A DNA stretch of 64,000 bases, taken from Myxococcaceae bacterium. Its GTDB lineage: Bacteria; Myxococcota; Myxococcia; Myxococcales; Myxococcaceae. Made by a program: the position numbers and the translations under genes. The notes below the pieces were generated by a model. It worked only from the letters and a program-made list of their open reading frames with translations, searched no databases and was not told the DNA's origin. Below, in pieces: positions 32,635 through 41,497 of this stretch. Within the stretch, counting starts at the first letter, position 1, and every line of letters begins with the position of its first letter. The stretch covers positions 112,272-176,271 of the forward strand of contig JAEUJQ010000076.1 in the NCBI GenBank assembly GCA_016793095.1. The letters are read 5' to 3'.

Positions 32635-32713
32635 CAGCCGTCGTCCGGAAAGCCAGAGGCCTGCCCATTCGTGACTGCGCTGCCCAGAGGCTTCCATTAC
32701 AGTCGGCGCCCCG

Positions 32714-35700
32714 ATGGACGCGCTGATCTTCCCGAGCGACGAGGCCCTGCAGGTGGCGCTGAAGTCCGGGCTCGTCCCCGCGGACGTTCAGCGGGCGCCG
32801 GCGGCCATCGGCCGCACGAAGGACGGCCAGGTGGTGGTCGCCCCGAGCCAGCCCGTCGCGGCGAAGGCGAAGAAGGCGCTGCTCGCCTCGGGCGTGCTCG
32901 AGCGCGCCGTGCCGACCCTCGTCGGCAAGGTGTCGTGCTGGGCCGAGGCGCTGCCGCCGGTGCGCGTCGGCGAGCCCGAGGGCAACCCCGCGCTCGTCCT
33001 CTTCACCGTCACCGGCGAGGGCACGCTGCTCGACCTCGCCGGCGAGCTGCTGCGGCTGGGCTGCGATCGCCAGGAGCTGCGCGCGCTCGACGGCGCCCAG
33101 GGCCTCGTGGCGCTGGTGAAGGTCGTCGAGGCGCCGTGGTTCGTCTTGTCCCGCGCGCTCGACCACCTCGACGGCCTGCGCGCCTTCGTGCCCACGCCGG
33201 CTGGTCAGGACCGCGTGTGGACCGAGGTCGGCTACGAGCACCCGCTCGACGGCGCCTTCAACGTCGAGGACGACCAGCTGCTCTGCATCACCCGCGAGGG
33301 CGCGTGGTGGCGGCTGCCGACGGGGCAGTGGACCGACGTCGACAACCTCGTCGAGGCCGACTCGCTCACCCCGCTGTCGAAGCTGCAGGCCGAGGCGTCG
33401 CTGCCGAAGATCCCGGTCACCCTCACGCTCGCCCGGGCGACGCGGTCCGAGCCGCCGACCCTCTTCGTGCTCAGGCCCTCGTCGCACCCGCGCGCGCCGA
33501 AGGAGCAGGTCGAGGCCCTCGTCCGCGGCCTGCCCGAGGCCCAGCTCGAGAACATCCTCTTCGCGGTGTCCGGCGAGGTGGTGGTGCTGCGGGCGAGGCC
33601 GGGGCGTGAGGCGAACACCGGCGCGCTCCCCGGCACTCCGTACGCCCGCGTCGCCGATCTGCAGAACCTCTTCGTGCCCGTGGGCATGACCGTCGAGCCG
33701 CCGCTGCGCCGCGACCGCCTGCGCACCTGGCTCGCGCCCGACCCCGACCTCGTCACCTGGCTCGAGCCGACCGCCCAGGGCTTCGCGCGGCTGAGCCTCG
33801 CCGAGGGCGCGTTCCGTCCCCTCTCGGACTGGGTCGAGTACGTCATCGACGGCGCCGCCGAGACCCTCGAGGCGTGGGTGCGCTCGGCGGCCTTCGACCT
33901 CGAGCCCTTCGTCGCCGCCGAAGAGGCCGCGCCCTCGGGGGCTCGTGAGCCAAAGCCGTCGGACGAGGAGCAGAAGCAGCGCGCCCGGCCGAGAGGCCGC
34001 TCCGAGGCGAGGCCGGCGCCCACCGCGGCGCCCGAGCCGGTGCGCGCCCCGACGGCCGTCACCGTCGAGGTCGCGCGGACGCCGAGCGAGCTCGAGGCGC
34101 TGGTGGCGCGGGAGGAGCGTGCGTTCCTCGAGCTGGAGGCGAAGGCCGACTCCGCGGAGCGCCAGCAGGCGTGGAGCCGCCTCGCCGAGCTGTACGCGCG
34201 GGTGCAGCGGCCGAGGGACGCTGGCATGGCCTGGGCCCACGCGGTCTGGGAAGCAGGCCCCGACACCACGGCCGCCCTCGCCCAGCGCTGGGCCGACACC
34301 GCGGGTGGCAAGCTCGACGCGCTGCTGGCGGAGAAGACGCCGAACGTCGAGCAGACGCGCGCCGCGGTGGCGCACCTGCTGGCGACGGCCTCGGGCGACA
34401 AGCCCACGGTCACGCGGCTCGCAGACTGGAGCGCCTTCTTCGACCGCTTCGACGACGACCTCGACGTGCGCAGCTTCTGGCTCGCGCGGTACGCGCTCTC
34501 GCGGCTCTCGGGCGGCGACGCGCTGGGGCTGGCCCGCGCGCGAGACCGGGTGCTGGCCCGCCTGCAGCGCGGGCTGTCGCTCGATCGCGACATTCCCCGG
34601 CTCATGCGCGTCACTGGCGCCAGCGGCGCAGGTGGCGCGGGCACCGATCGCGCGCTCAAGGTCGCGCAGCAGCTCGAGGGGTTGCTCAAGGCGTTCGACG
34701 AGACGCCGCGCAAGCGCTCGCCGGTGGAGGCGCCCCCGCACCTCACCCGCGCGTACGTCGGCTTCGAGTTCGCGTGGGGCTTCGCGCGGCTCGGTTCCGC
34801 CGACCGCGCGCGGGCGTTGCGGGAGCAGGCGCTCGGGGTGCTCGAGAAGGTGGCCGGCACCACGGACCCGAAGGATCAGAACGCGCCGGTGCACCGCTAC
34901 CTCATGCGGGCGTACGCGGCGCGCATCGATCAGGCGCTCGAGGGCGTGTCTCCCGAGACGCCGCTCGGGGCCGAGATCAACGGTCAGTTGCCTTCGCTCG
35001 AGCCGTTCCAGCGCTACAAGGTGGACCGGCTGCGGCAGTTCTCGCACGTGCTCGAGCCTCAGGAGCGGCTCGACGCCACCAGCGACTTCTTCCGCGCGCA
35101 CCAGAGCCACGGCGCCGAGGAGCTCGCGGCGCTGCGCGGCATGAAGGACCCGGCGGAGCTGCTGCGGGGAATCGAGGAGCGGGCCCGCGTGGCCGCTGAC
35201 GGCCAGCTCGCGGTCGAGGAGCGCGCCCGCCTCATCGACGGGCTGCTCGACTTCCTCCCCAGCGTGCCCGAGTCGCAGGCGCTCCCGCTGCTGCAGCGCT
35301 TCGTCACGCTCGCCGACTCGATGCCGGCGAAGTTCCGCGCGCTGCTGTACGAAGACGCGCTCAAGGTGGCCGGCCACTTCGGCCGCACGGCGCTGGTGAA
35401 GCAGCTGGTGGCCTCGCTGGGTCGGCTCTTCGGCGAGCTCGGCGCCGAGGGCATGAGCGAGCTGGGCTCGACGCTGGTCGCAGGCGTGCGCTCGCTGCGG
35501 CGCGTGGGCCTGCGCGAGGAGGCCGGCGAGCTGCTGCAGCGCGCCTCCGCGGTCCTCAAGGGTGAAGACACGCGCACCCTCATCGCGCGCCTCGGGCTCG
35601 CCGGAGGCCTCGCGTACCTCGGGCAGACCGCGCAGGCGCAGCCCATCATCGACGACGCGCAGGCGCGCCTGGCTCGCAGCGAGTCGGGCCTCATCCCGGT

Positions 35701-35986
35701 CGATCGCCTGAAGCTGACGCGGTCGACAGGGCGCGCCCTCGGGCACCTGCCCACCGAGAGCGCGCTGCCGGGGTTGCTGCGGCTCGCCCAGCAGCTGCCG
35801 TGGGTCACCGACGCCTTCAACACCAACAGCCACTTCTGTCTGTCGCTGGTGGACTTCGCCGACGCGCTGGTGCTCGGGCACGTCGGCGACGATCTCACCC
35901 TCAACGAAGCGACCCGCCGCTTCGTCGAAGAAGACGAGTACCTCGTGCGCCGCCGCGTGCACCGCGATGTCGGCAGCGTCACCTGA
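32714..35986 (+). CDS. Large helical-repeat protein of the MoxR module (1090 aa)
   Basis: ATG at 32714. Residues 1-420 are a multi-part alpha/beta region (MDALIFPSDEALQVALKSGL, ALVLFTVTGEGTLLDLAGEL, PTLFVLRPSSHPRAPKEQ). A low-complexity, Pro/Ala/Glu-rich linker lies at about 405-460. Residues 465-1060 are TPR-like helical repeats (SRLAELYARVQRPRDAGMAW, WGFARLGSADRARALREQA, EEAGELLQRASAVL). It ends 26 nt before the MoxR ATPase gene, same strand. I believe proteins of this kind are recurrent partners of MoxR and vWA proteins in predicted FtsH ternary systems, acting as a scaffold or sensor; this is from memory. No catalytic motif. Confidence 0.75.
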   Translation: MDALIFPSDEALQVALKSGLVPADVQRAPAAIGRTKDGQVVVAPSQPVAAKAKKALLASGVLERAVPTLVGKVSCWAEALPPVRVGEPEGNPALVLFTVTGEGTLLDLAGELLRLGCDRQELRALDGAQGLVALVKVVEAPWFVLSRALDHLDGLRAFVPTPAGQDRVWTEVGYEHPLDGAFNVEDDQLLCITREGAWWRLPTGQWTDVDNLVEADSLTPLSKLQAEASLPKIPVTLTLARATRSEPPTLFVLRPSSHPRAPKEQVEALVRGLPEAQLENILFAVSGEVVVLRARPGREANTGALPGTPYARVADLQNLFVPVGMTVEPPLRRDRLRTWLAPDPDLVTWLEPTAQGFARLSLAEGAFRPLSDWVEYVIDGAAETLEAWVRSAAFDLEPFVAAEEAAPSGAREPKPSDEEQKQRARPRGRSEARPAPTAAPEPVRAPTAVTVEVARTPSELEALVAREERAFLELEAKADSAERQQAWSRLAELYARVQRPRDAGMAWAHAVWEAGPDTTAALAQRWADTAGGKLDALLAEKTPNVEQTRAAVAHLLATASGDKPTVTRLADWSAFFDRFDDDLDVRSFWLARYALSRLSGGDALGLARARDRVLARLQRGLSLDRDIPRLMRVTGASGAGGAGTDRALKVAQQLEGLLKAFDETPRKRSPVEAPPHLTRAYVGFEFAWGFARLGSADRARALREQALGVLEKVAGTTDPKDQNAPVHRYLMRAYAARIDQALEGVSPETPLGAEINGQLPSLEPFQRYKVDRLRQFSHVLEPQERLDATSDFFRAHQSHGAEELAALRGMKDPAELLRGIEERARVAADGQLAVEERARLIDGLLDFLPSVPESQALPLLQRFVTLADSMPAKFRALLYEDALKVAGHFGRTALVKQLVASLGRLFGELGAEGMSELGSTLVAGVRSLRRVGLREEAGELLQRASAVLKGEDTRTLIARLGLAGGLAYLGQTAQAQPIIDDAQARLARSESGLIPVDRLKLTRSTGRALGHLPTESALPGLLRLAQQLPWVTDAFNTNSHFCLSLVDFADALVLGHVGDDLTLNEATRRFVEEDEYLVRRRVHRDVGSVT

Positions 35987-36012
35987 GAGTCAGTCCGGAG
36001 AGAACGAACGCC

Positions 36013-37044
36013 ATGAGCCAGCAGCAGCAGCAGCAGCCCGCCAGAGACCCGCTCGACGCCGTGCAGGAGCTCACCCTCGAGCAGCTCTCGGCCGACGCCC
36101 AGGGCCTGCGCGAGCGCCTCAACCGGTTCCGCGTCGCGCTCGGCCGCCACTTCGTGGACAAGCAGCCGCTGGTCGATCTCATGCTGGTCGCCGCCGTCGC
36201 GCAGGAGCCGCTGCTGCTCGTCGGCCCCCCGGGCACCGCGAAGAGCGACCTCGTCATCAAGTTCAAGGACGCGCTCGGCCTCGGGGGCATCGACTACTTC
36301 GAGTACCTGCTGACGCGCTTCACCGAGCCCAGCGAGGTGCTCGGCCCCATCGACATCAACGAGCTCAGGTCGGGCAAGTACCTGCGCCGCGAGCGCGGCA
36401 AGCTGCCCACCGCGCGCCTCGTCTTCCTCGACGAGATCTTCAAGGCGAGCTCGGCCATCTTGAACGCGCTGCTCACCGTCATCAACGAGCGCAAGTTCTA
36501 CCAGGACGGCGTGCCGGTGCCGGTGCGCCTCAAGGTGCTGTTCGCGGCGACCAACGAGATCCCCGAGCACAGCGAGCTCGGCGCGCTGAAAGACCGCTTC
36601 GCGCTGAAGGCCGCCTGCCGCTCGGTGCAGGAGACGCACTTCGTCGAGCTGCTCGACGCGGGCATCGACTCGATGGTGAACAAGGACCTCAACCGCAAGC
36701 CGTGGGTCGAGGGCCACGCGTCGCTGGAGGACGTGCTCAAGGGCCACCGGTACCTCACGCTCCTGATGTCGAAGAAGGAGCCGCGCGACCGCGAGGTCTT
36801 CTTCCGCGAAGAGGTGATGCGCGAGTTCCGCCGCGTCATCCGCACGCTGGTGCGCGAGGACGAGGTGTTCGTCTCGGACCGCAAGCTGATCAAGCTGTAC
36901 CGGCTGCTGCGCACCCGCGCGTGGATCGTGCACGGCGGCGCGGTCGAGCGGGAAGATCTGCAGCTGCTCGCGTACCTCGGCGAGACGCGCGAGGAGATCG
37001 ACCTGCTCGAGGAGAAGGTGCCGCGCCTGCTGGGGCTCGGGTGA
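36013..37044 (+). CDS. MoxR-family AAA+ ATPase (343 aa)
   Basis: AAA+ chaperone-like ATPase of the MoxR/RavA type, which usually works with a vWA-domain partner to remodel proteins or insert metals. Walker A is GPPGTAKS at 71-78, Walker B is LVFLDEIFKAS with Asp140-Glu141, and the MoxR-type loops FTEPSEVLGPIDINEL and INERKFYQDGVPVPV are present, as is sensor 1 ATNEIPEHSELGAL and the DRF arginine finger region. It begins MSQQQQQQPAR, a Gln-rich leader. It lies 26 nt after the 1090-aa gene and overlaps the next small membrane gene (GTGA). The probable vWA partner is at 40037. Confidence 0.94.
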   Translation: MSQQQQQQPARDPLDAVQELTLEQLSADAQGLRERLNRFRVALGRHFVDKQPLVDLMLVAAVAQEPLLLVGPPGTAKSDLVIKFKDALGLGGIDYFEYLLTRFTEPSEVLGPIDINELRSGKYLRRERGKLPTARLVFLDEIFKASSAILNALLTVINERKFYQDGVPVPVRLKVLFAATNEIPEHSELGALKDRFALKAACRSVQETHFVELLDAGIDSMVNKDLNRKPWVEGHASLEDVLKGHRYLTLLMSKKEPRDREVFFREEVMREFRRVIRTLVREDEVFVSDRKLIKLYRLLRTRAWIVHGGAVEREDLQLLAYLGETREEIDLLEEKVPRLLGLG

Positions 37045-37271
37045 ACGCGGGGCTCAAGCTGCTGCTGGGGCTGGGGCTGTTGGGGCCGGGGCTGCTGCTG
37101 CTGCTCCGCGTGACGAAGGTCGCGCCGCCGGCGCTCGAGGCGATCACCTCGTTCTTCTTCGGCAGCCTGAGGCCGTTCCTGCCGCTGCCAGCGGCGATGA
37201 CCATCGGCGGAGCGATTCTCGTGTTGAGCGCGCTCACCAGCGGGCCGCCGGGCGTCGATCAGCGGCGCTGA
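37041..37271 (+). CDS. Small two-helix membrane protein (76 aa)
   Basis: The GTG overlaps the MoxR stop as GTGA (37041-37044), so it should be translationally coupled to it. Two hydrophobic helices: LKLLLGLGLLGPGLLLLLRV and, after a short loop (APPALEAITSFFFGSLRPFL), AAMTIGGAILVLSALTSG. It could tether the MoxR complex to the membrane. Too short for family recognition; the coupling and strong hydrophobic pattern support it as real. Confidence 0.7.
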   Translation: MNAGLKLLLGLGLLGPGLLLLLRVTKVAPPALEAITSFFFGSLRPFLPLPAAMTIGGAILVLSALTSGPPGVDQRR

Positions 37272-37379
37272 GCGCAGTCGTTTCCTGCCCGTCGCTGCGC
37301 GCCGGAGATCGACTCGGCAGGCCGGGCACTACGGCGCCTGCAGGCGTCGGGCCGCGGCGGGCTCGCTCCCTGTTCGCCA

Positions 37380-37763
37380 TCAGCGGCAGGCCCAGTTCAC
37401 CCGGATCCGCATCGGCGCGAGCAGCTCGGCGAGCCAGCAGGCGAAGGCCACGTACTCGTCCCGCGTCAGCTCGAGCGACGCCGACTCACGGGCGCGCTGC
37501 GTCGCGACGAGGGCGGGCCACGGCGCGAGCGCGCACCGGGCGTTGACGACGTCGAGCCAGCCGCAGGGCAGCTCGCTCGACGGCGTGACGAGGCTGAGCA
37601 GCTGCCTGGAGCGCGCGCCGCAGTTGGTGCTGCGCGCAGGCGCGCTGAGCCACAAGGTGCGCTGGAGCGGCCCGAGCGGCCTCGAGGCGAGCTGGCTCCG
37701 CAGGGCCGCCGACACTGCGAAGAGGCTCCGCGCCACCGAGGTGACGGCGCACAGGCGGGCCAC
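37380..37763 (-). CDS. Possible small hypothetical protein (about 127 aa)
   Basis: A minus-strand frame ending at 37380 has sensible composition over its last 120 codons: SLFAVSAALRSQLASRPLGP, TPSSELPCGWLDVVNARCAL and SLELTRDEYVAFACWLAELL, ending RVNWACR. I place the start at GTG 37763 (GTG 37736 is an alternative) because upstream codons become random. No homologue recognised, and a plus-strand frame also crosses it. It could be a real orphan or a non-coding stretch. Confidence 0.35.
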   Translation of the reverse strand: MARLCAVTSVARSLFAVSAALRSQLASRPLGPLQRTLWLSAPARSTNCGARSRQLLSLVTPSSELPCGWLDVVNARCALAPWPALVATQRARESASLELTRDEYVAFACWLAELLAPMRIRVNWACR

Positions 37764-37983
37764 CGGTTCGGCCGCGTCACCACGCGCGTGGAGCTGACGG
37801 TCTTCGACCTCGGCCTGCCCTCGCTCGAGGCGCACGGGGTGTCCCGCCAGGTCGGCGGCGGCCTGCACCACAGGCCTTCGCATGCTTCGGGTCTTCGGGC
37901 CGCTCACGTCTGCAGATGCCCCACGAGGCCGTCTTCCTTCCCACCTGCGCCGACACGCCCTGAACACGAGCCCTTGCGCCTCC

Positions 37984-38009
37984 TGACAGGTGCCAGTTAC
38001 ATCGCCGCC
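37984..38009 (+). promoter_or_regulatory. Possible leaderless promoter of the copper monooxygenase gene
   Basis: TTGCGC and TTACAT are separated by 17 nt, with TTACAT only 7 nt before the ATG. If used, the transcript would begin at or next to the start codon. No ribosome-binding site is seen in front of this ATG, which agrees with leaderless translation. Boxes are weak matches. The rest of the gap 37764-37983 shows nothing. Confidence 0.3.
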
Positions 38010-39311
38010 ATGCGAGTCACCCCCGTCCTCGCCGCGCTCGTGTTGAGCGCGTGCGGCAGCTCGACCCAGGTCACCTACGAGAAGGACGTGCGGCCGCTGA
38101 TGGAGGCACGCTGCACCTCGTGCCACGTCGAGGGCGGCATCGCCCCGTTCGCGCTCACGACGTACGAGCAGGTCTCGGGGATGCGCTCGGCCATCGCCCT
38201 CGCGACGAAGAACCGCACCATGCCGCCGTACCTCGCCGCGCCGGGCTGCGCCGAGTACGCCGACGACCAGAACCTCACCGACGCGCAGCTTGAGATGCTC
38301 GACACCTGGGCGAAGGAGGGCGGCGCGCGCGGGACACCCACCGCGCCCACCACGACGAGCAAGGCCCTCGAGACCTCGTTGCCACGCGTCGATCTCACCG
38401 TCGGCATGCCCGCCGCGTGGACCCCGACGAAGGAGCCTGACGACTACCACTGCTTCGTCATCGACTGGCCGCGGCAGACTGACAGCTACGTGGTGGGCTT
38501 CAACGTGAAGCCGGGGAACCCGCGGGTCGTGCACCACGCCATCGCCTTCCTGTTCCCGCCCGAACGCGCGTCGATGGTGACCGCGCTCGATGAGGCGGAG
38601 CCCGGCCCCGGGTACACCTGCTACGGCGGGCCGGGCGGCAACCAGTCCACGGTGTCGTGGCTCGGCTCCTGGGCGCCAGGCGTCGCGCCGTCCATGTACC
38701 CGACGGACACCGGCCTGCTCGTGCGGCCCGGGAGCAAGGTCGTGCTGCAGGTGCACTACAACACCGCCGCGGCGCCGAACGCGGTCGATCGGGTCGATCA
38801 GACGTCCCTCGAGCTCGCGCTGGCCGACACCGTCAAGCGCAAGGCGTTCATCATGCCGTGGGCCGATCCAGGGTGGGTTCGCGACCACAAGATGAACATC
38901 CCCGCGGGGGCGCCCGACGTGCGGCACAGCTTCTCGTTCGATCCGACCGGCTTCCTCCGCACGATCTCCGGGGGCGTGTTGCAGAACAACGCGGCCATTC
39001 GCATTCACGGCGCCGGCTTTCACCAGCACATGCTGGGCACCGGCGGCCGCCTCGAGGTGAACAAGGCCGATGGCAGCACCGAGTGCCTCATCAACCTCCC
39101 GCGCTGGGACTTCCACTGGCAGCGCTCGTACCAGCTCGCGTCGCCCAGGCTGCTCAGGGTGGGCGACCAGCTCAGGCTCTCGTGCTCATGGAACAACTCG
39201 GCCGAGTTCCAGCCCGTCATCGACGGTCGGCGGCAGCCTCCCCGCGAGGTGAACTGGGGTGAAGGCACCGGCGACGAGATGTGCCTCGGCATCCTCTACG
39301 TCAGCGAGTAG
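38010..39311 (+). CDS. Lipoprotein with c-type heme motif and copper type II monooxygenase-like domain (433 aa)
   Basis: MRVTPVLAALVLSAC is a lipoprotein signal (Cys15). A single c-heme site C35-T-S-C-H39 follows in VRPLMEARCTSCHVEGG, with a possible Met ligand in KNRTMPPYLAAPG. From about residue 120 the sequence resembles the two-domain copper type II, ascorbate-dependent monooxygenases (PHM/DBM-like): HCFVIDWPRQTDSYVVGF, VVHHAIAFLF (His pair), LVLQVHYNT-like VVLQVHYNTAA and IHGAGFHQHMLGTGG (H-Q-H-M), WDFHWQRSY. Such proteins hydroxylate organic substrates using copper; the fused heme suggests electron delivery inside the same chain. Envelope location. Substrate unknown. Confidence 0.85.
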   Translation: MRVTPVLAALVLSACGSSTQVTYEKDVRPLMEARCTSCHVEGGIAPFALTTYEQVSGMRSAIALATKNRTMPPYLAAPGCAEYADDQNLTDAQLEMLDTWAKEGGARGTPTAPTTTSKALETSLPRVDLTVGMPAAWTPTKEPDDYHCFVIDWPRQTDSYVVGFNVKPGNPRVVHHAIAFLFPPERASMVTALDEAEPGPGYTCYGGPGGNQSTVSWLGSWAPGVAPSMYPTDTGLLVRPGSKVVLQVHYNTAAAPNAVDRVDQTSLELALADTVKRKAFIMPWADPGWVRDHKMNIPAGAPDVRHSFSFDPTGFLRTISGGVLQNNAAIRIHGAGFHQHMLGTGGRLEVNKADGSTECLINLPRWDFHWQRSYQLASPRLLRVGDQLRLSCSWNNSAEFQPVIDGRRQPPREVNWGEGTGDEMCLGILYVSE

Positions 39312-39317
39312 GCGCCC

Positions 39318-39974
39318 TCAGGTCGGGGGCGAGGCGGACGACGCCAGCTCCTTCAGCTGCAAGAGCCGGACGGCGGAGAAGATGGGCGCGGCAGCGAGCA
39401 CCGCGGTGCACCAGCTCGGGCTCGTCACCCACAGGGGCACCAGCATGAGGGACTCCATCACGGTCGCGGTCCACCCGAAGAAGGCCCGCCGGGTCGCCGC
39501 GAACAACACCGTGGCCAGCAGCAGCAGGGCCAGCGCTGGCGCGAGCAGCACCACCACCCCCAGCCGCGTCGCGCGATCCTGGTCGAGGAAGAAGGCGAGC
39601 CCGACGACCGCCACCGCGAGCACGCCCGCGACGAGCAGCCAGGACGTGATGAGCTGGGCGCGGTAGCTGCGAACGCGCTCTGGCCTCGCCTCCTTCGCCT
39701 CGAGGTCAGCGCACTGGGGGCAGGTGATGCGCTCGGCGCGCAGGGCGTCTTCGGTGCAGCGCGAGCACACGAAGCGGCCGCAGCGTCTGCAGGTGGCGCC
39801 GGAGCCCATGGTCGGGTGCTGCGGGCAGCGCGGCGCGCCTTCATCGACGACGGGCAGGCTGTCCTGACTGGGAGAGGCGGCCTCGCGGCGCTCCGCCATG
39901 ACGCTCAGGTCGGCGCCACAGCCCGGGCAGAACGTCTCGTTCTCGGAGGCAGAGCCGCACGCGCCACAGAGCAT
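39318..39974 (-). CDS. Zinc-ribbon / B-box-like membrane protein (218 aa)
   Basis: The start at 39974 gives MLCGACGSASENETFCPGCG, a four-cysteine zinc ribbon. A second finger at about 50-85 (APRCPQHPTMGSGATCRRCG, FVCSRCTEDALRAERITCPQC) looks like a B-box-type zinc finger common before membrane segments in myxobacterial proteins. Residues about 110-215 hold three or four hydrophobic helices (ITSWLLVAGVLAVAVVGLAF, VVLLAPALALLLLATVLF). Divergent from the vWA gene with 62 nt between starts; convergent with the monooxygenase (6 nt). Function unknown. Confidence 0.78.
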   Translation of the reverse strand: MLCGACGSASENETFCPGCGADLSVMAERREAASPSQDSLPVVDEGAPRCPQHPTMGSGATCRRCGRFVCSRCTEDALRAERITCPQCADLEAKEARPERVRSYRAQLITSWLLVAGVLAVAVVGLAFFLDQDRATRLGVVVLLAPALALLLLATVLFAATRRAFFGWTATVMESLMLVPLWVTSPSWCTAVLAAAPIFSAVRLLQLKELASSASPPT

Positions 39975-40036
39975 TCGGCCCCGAGCGTATGCCCGGGTGT
40001 GCTGCTCCGTGAAGAGAGGCATGACACACTCGCGGC

Positions 40037-41494
40037 GTGGCCCTCGACGACCGCCTCGACTCCCAGCACGCGGCCGCCTTCCTCTCGGCCGCGGTCGCGC
40101 TCGCGCGGTCGCCCGTGCACACGCCGACCTGGACGGCGCAGGTCTTGTCGACGCTCGAGGCCACCTACGCCGAGCGCCCGCTGCTGCACGCTCCGACGCT
40201 GGTCCTCGATCTCGCGGTGCTGCTGCAGGGCGAGCGGCTGTCGCCGGTGCACCCGACCGTGTCACAGCCCGTGCGCGAGGCGCTGCGGGCCTACGAAGAC
40301 CACGTGCTGGCCCGGTTGACGGCAGACCGACGGTGGACCCGCGTCGCAGAGGGCGTCGTCGCTGCGCCGAAGGAGCTCAAGGCCACCGCGGTCGCGATGG
40401 TGGTGACGCAGGTGCTGACACGGCTCGGCGTCGAGGGCGGGACCGGCGTGAGCCAGGCGGTGGTGCGCCGGCTGGCCACCTCGCCCGTGAGCGAGCTGCT
40501 CGACCAGGGGCGGCTCGCGCTCGAAGACCCCGAGCTGGCTGCGCGCATCGCCGAGGGCTTCCACGTGCTCGCGAGGGCGGCCCGGCGCACGCGCGAGGTG
40601 CTGAGCGACGCCGAGGTCTTCGTCGTCGAGAACATCGCCTCGCTGAAGTCCCTCGGCGCCCGGGTCGCGCTGACCCAGCTCGCGACCGCGGCTCAGCTCG
40701 TCGAAGAGCGCCTGCCTGCGCGCCTGCGAGGCCACGTCTTCGAGGACGGCGACGCGCCCACCTCGCTCGAGGAAGACAGCGCGTACCCGGTCGGCGGGTT
40801 CTCGAGCATCGCCACCGTGGGCAGCCTCGAGAACCTCGTCACCAGCGAGCTCATCTACATGGACGACGAGGGCGCGAGCCGGCCCGACCTGTTCGACGTG
40901 CGCTTCGTCGAGGGCGAGCTGCTCTATTACGCGCGTGACGAGTCGGTGGCCGTGCGCAAGCGGCGGCGCGTGGTGTTCGTCTTCGACCCGACGCTGAGCG
41001 GCGCGCGCGTGCTCGACCCCAGGGCTGGCTTCCAGCGGCTCGTCTGGCTGCTGGGCGCAGTGACGGCCCTCGTCCGGAAGATGGCTGACTGGTTCGACAC
41101 CGAGGCGCTCACGTTCGAGCTCGTCTTCGTCAGGGGCAAGGCCGCGCCGCTCACCGAGGAGTTCGGCGTCGCGTCGCTGGTGCTCCGCGAGTTTCGCGAG
41201 CGGGGGCAGGTCGAGCTGCGCGAAGCCGAGACGACCGCCCAGGCCTGTCGCGAGGCGAAGGAGACCTGGCGCCAGCGCGCGCGGGTGCTGGTGTTCGGCA
41301 CGCAGTTCCCGCAGGGGCTCGACGAGAGCAACCAGCCTGACGCGTGGGTCTCGCTCAAGAGCGGTCGGCCGGACATCGCCTGGAAGGCCGGGCCGGTGCC
41401 GGTGCCAGAGGACACGGCCGCGGCCGCCGACGTCTGGGCCGTGCTCTCGAAGGCGCTGCTGGACGGACTGCTCGCGCCCTCGCGGCGGAAGTGA
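40037..41494 (+). CDS. vWA-like protein, probable MoxR partner (485 aa)
   Basis: GTG start. Residues 1-270 are mostly helical (LDSQHAAAFLSAAVALARSP, VREALRAYEDHVLARLTAD, VALTQLATAAQLVEERLPAR). From about 285 a von Willebrand A-like fold begins: SELIYMDDEGASRPDLFDVR, then RRRVVFVFDPTLSGARVLDP. Here D317-P-T-L-S321 matches the metal-binding D-x-(S/T)-x-S motif, followed by the helix FQRLVWLLGAVTALVRKMAD and the strand LTFELVFVRG. It probably couples with the MoxR ATPase encoded 3 kb upstream and, in my reading, with the FtsH-like protease at 22 kb. Cytoplasmic. Domain call is by motif and order only. Confidence 0.8.
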   Translation: MALDDRLDSQHAAAFLSAAVALARSPVHTPTWTAQVLSTLEATYAERPLLHAPTLVLDLAVLLQGERLSPVHPTVSQPVREALRAYEDHVLARLTADRRWTRVAEGVVAAPKELKATAVAMVVTQVLTRLGVEGGTGVSQAVVRRLATSPVSELLDQGRLALEDPELAARIAEGFHVLARAARRTREVLSDAEVFVVENIASLKSLGARVALTQLATAAQLVEERLPARLRGHVFEDGDAPTSLEEDSAYPVGGFSSIATVGSLENLVTSELIYMDDEGASRPDLFDVRFVEGELLYYARDESVAVRKRRRVVFVFDPTLSGARVLDPRAGFQRLVWLLGAVTALVRKMADWFDTEALTFELVFVRGKAAPLTEEFGVASLVLREFRERGQVELREAETTAQACREAKETWRQRARVLVFGTQFPQGLDESNQPDAWVSLKSGRPDIAWKAGPVPVPEDTAAAADVWAVLSKALLDGLLAPSRRK

Positions 41495-41497
41495 CGC

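Noticed and set aside
32543..35962. 1139-codon minus-strand open frame opposite the 1090-aa gene
   Set aside because: Same antisense effect; the plus-strand protein has plausible helical repeats and operon spacing with MoxR.
37543..37797. 84-codon plus-strand frame opposite the possible 127-aa gene
   Set aside because: Composition is weaker than the minus-strand frame and there is no start context.
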